From contig CAAEPE010000032.1 of the NCBI GenBank assembly GCA_900757795.1, positions 1-5,665 on the forward strand: 5,665 bases of DNA. Direction: 5' to 3'. Numbering within the stretch: the first letter of the stretch is position 1; every line of letters begins with the position of its first letter. Below, piece by piece: positions 5,472 through 5,665 of this stretch. The position numbers and the translations under genes were made by a program. The notes beneath the pieces are model-generated. The model ran no database searches and was not told where the DNA came from. It saw only the letters and a program-made list of their open reading frames with translations. This DNA comes from an uncultured Phascolarctobacterium sp. GTDB lineage: Bacteria; Bacillota; Negativicutes; Acidaminococcales; Acidaminococcaceae.

Positions 5472-5500
5472 TCGCTGCTCTGTAATAGGCAGAGCAGCGA
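5472..5500 (-). other. Intercistronic hairpin between the biotin carrier and madL
   Basis: TCGCTGCTCTG (5472-5482) and CAGAGCAGCGA (5490-5500) form a perfect GC-rich 11-bp stem with a 7-nt loop. On the minus strand it is followed by TAATAAAAAATT, which has no U-tract, so full termination is unlikely. It probably stabilises the upstream decarboxylase mRNA end, or marks a processing site that sets transporter expression apart from the enzyme subunits. Confidence 0.65.
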
Positions 5501-5541
5501 AACAACTAAAGGTTTAAAATATTCAGTTTTAGAAGCCTGAA

Positions 5542-5665
5542 TTATTCAACAATCGCAACAACTTGGCCTGCGCTTACACGGTCGCCGGGTTGTACTTTAT
5601 ATTCTTTTACTACGCCTGCTACCGGGGAAGGTACCAGTTGTTTCATTTTCATTGCTTCCATAACA
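5542..5665 (-). CDS. madF: Biotin carboxyl carrier protein, C-terminal part (MadF-like)
   Basis: Only the last 40 codons lie in the window; the 5' end is cut off at the right edge. The visible part reads VMEAMKM followed by PSPVAGVV, YKVQPGDRV and QVVAIVE, the second half of a biotinyl domain. The lysine of EAMKM (codon at 5647-5649) is the biotin attachment site. In Na+-pumping decarboxylases such carriers receive the carboxyl group from a carboxyltransferase and hand it to the membrane decarboxylase. The same motif occurs in oxaloacetate, methylmalonyl-CoA and glutaconyl-CoA decarboxylases and in pyruvate carboxylase. The madLM genes just downstream favour MadF of malonate decarboxylase. 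The domain itself is certain, and the pathway assignment rests on context. Confidence 0.88.
   Translation of the reverse strand, partial: VMEAMKMKQLVPSPVAGVVKEYKVQPGDRVSAGQVVAIVE

Overview
The window looks like an AT-rich anaerobic Firmicute, perhaps a Negativicute such as the Phascolarctobacterium or Acidaminococcus relatives. That guess rests on the base composition, the strong AGGAGG-type ribosome binding sites and the gene set. No rRNA or other taxonomic marker is present, so it is an inference.

Almost everything is transcribed on the minus strand, so the cluster reads from right to left. It begins with the last 40 codons of a biotin carrier protein that still contain the EAMKM biotinylation motif. 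MadL and MadM follow, the two subunits of the Na+-dependent malonate transporter. Next is a CitG/MdcB-type triphosphoribosyl-dephospho-CoA synthase, which makes the prosthetic-group precursor of the malonate decarboxylase acyl carrier protein. Then come an AEC-family permease and a PaaI-like hotdog thioesterase. The BCCP-MadL-MadM order matches the madF-madL-madM order known from Malonomonas rubra. The window is therefore most likely the distal part of a biotin-dependent, Na+-pumping malonate decarboxylase locus. The catalytic and carrier genes (MadA to MadE, MadH) would lie to the right, outside the window.

The left third is regulatory and more AT-rich. A LysR-type regulator (365-1246, minus) faces a 42-codon two-helix membrane microprotein (1423-1551, plus), which is too small for usual gene calling. 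The intergenic region between them holds a consensus -10 box and several inverted repeats, one of which overlaps the -35 box of the microprotein promoter. A strong 14-bp bidirectional terminator (1587-1630) separates the microprotein from the converging thioesterase gene. Left of lysR are its probable terminator, a gene-free AT-rich stretch, and a 49-bp palindrome (48-96) resembling fused ends of an IS3-family (IS150-type) element.

A plausible combined picture: MadLM, and perhaps the AEC permease, import malonate. It is activated on the ACP carrying the CitG-derived prosthetic group, and its carboxyl group passes to biotin on the carrier protein. The carboxybiotin is then decarboxylated by a membrane pump that exports Na+. 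The LysR protein could sense malonate or a related acid. Hairpins without U-tracts between BCCP and madL, and between the CitG and AEC genes, may divide the long transcript into segments with different stability.
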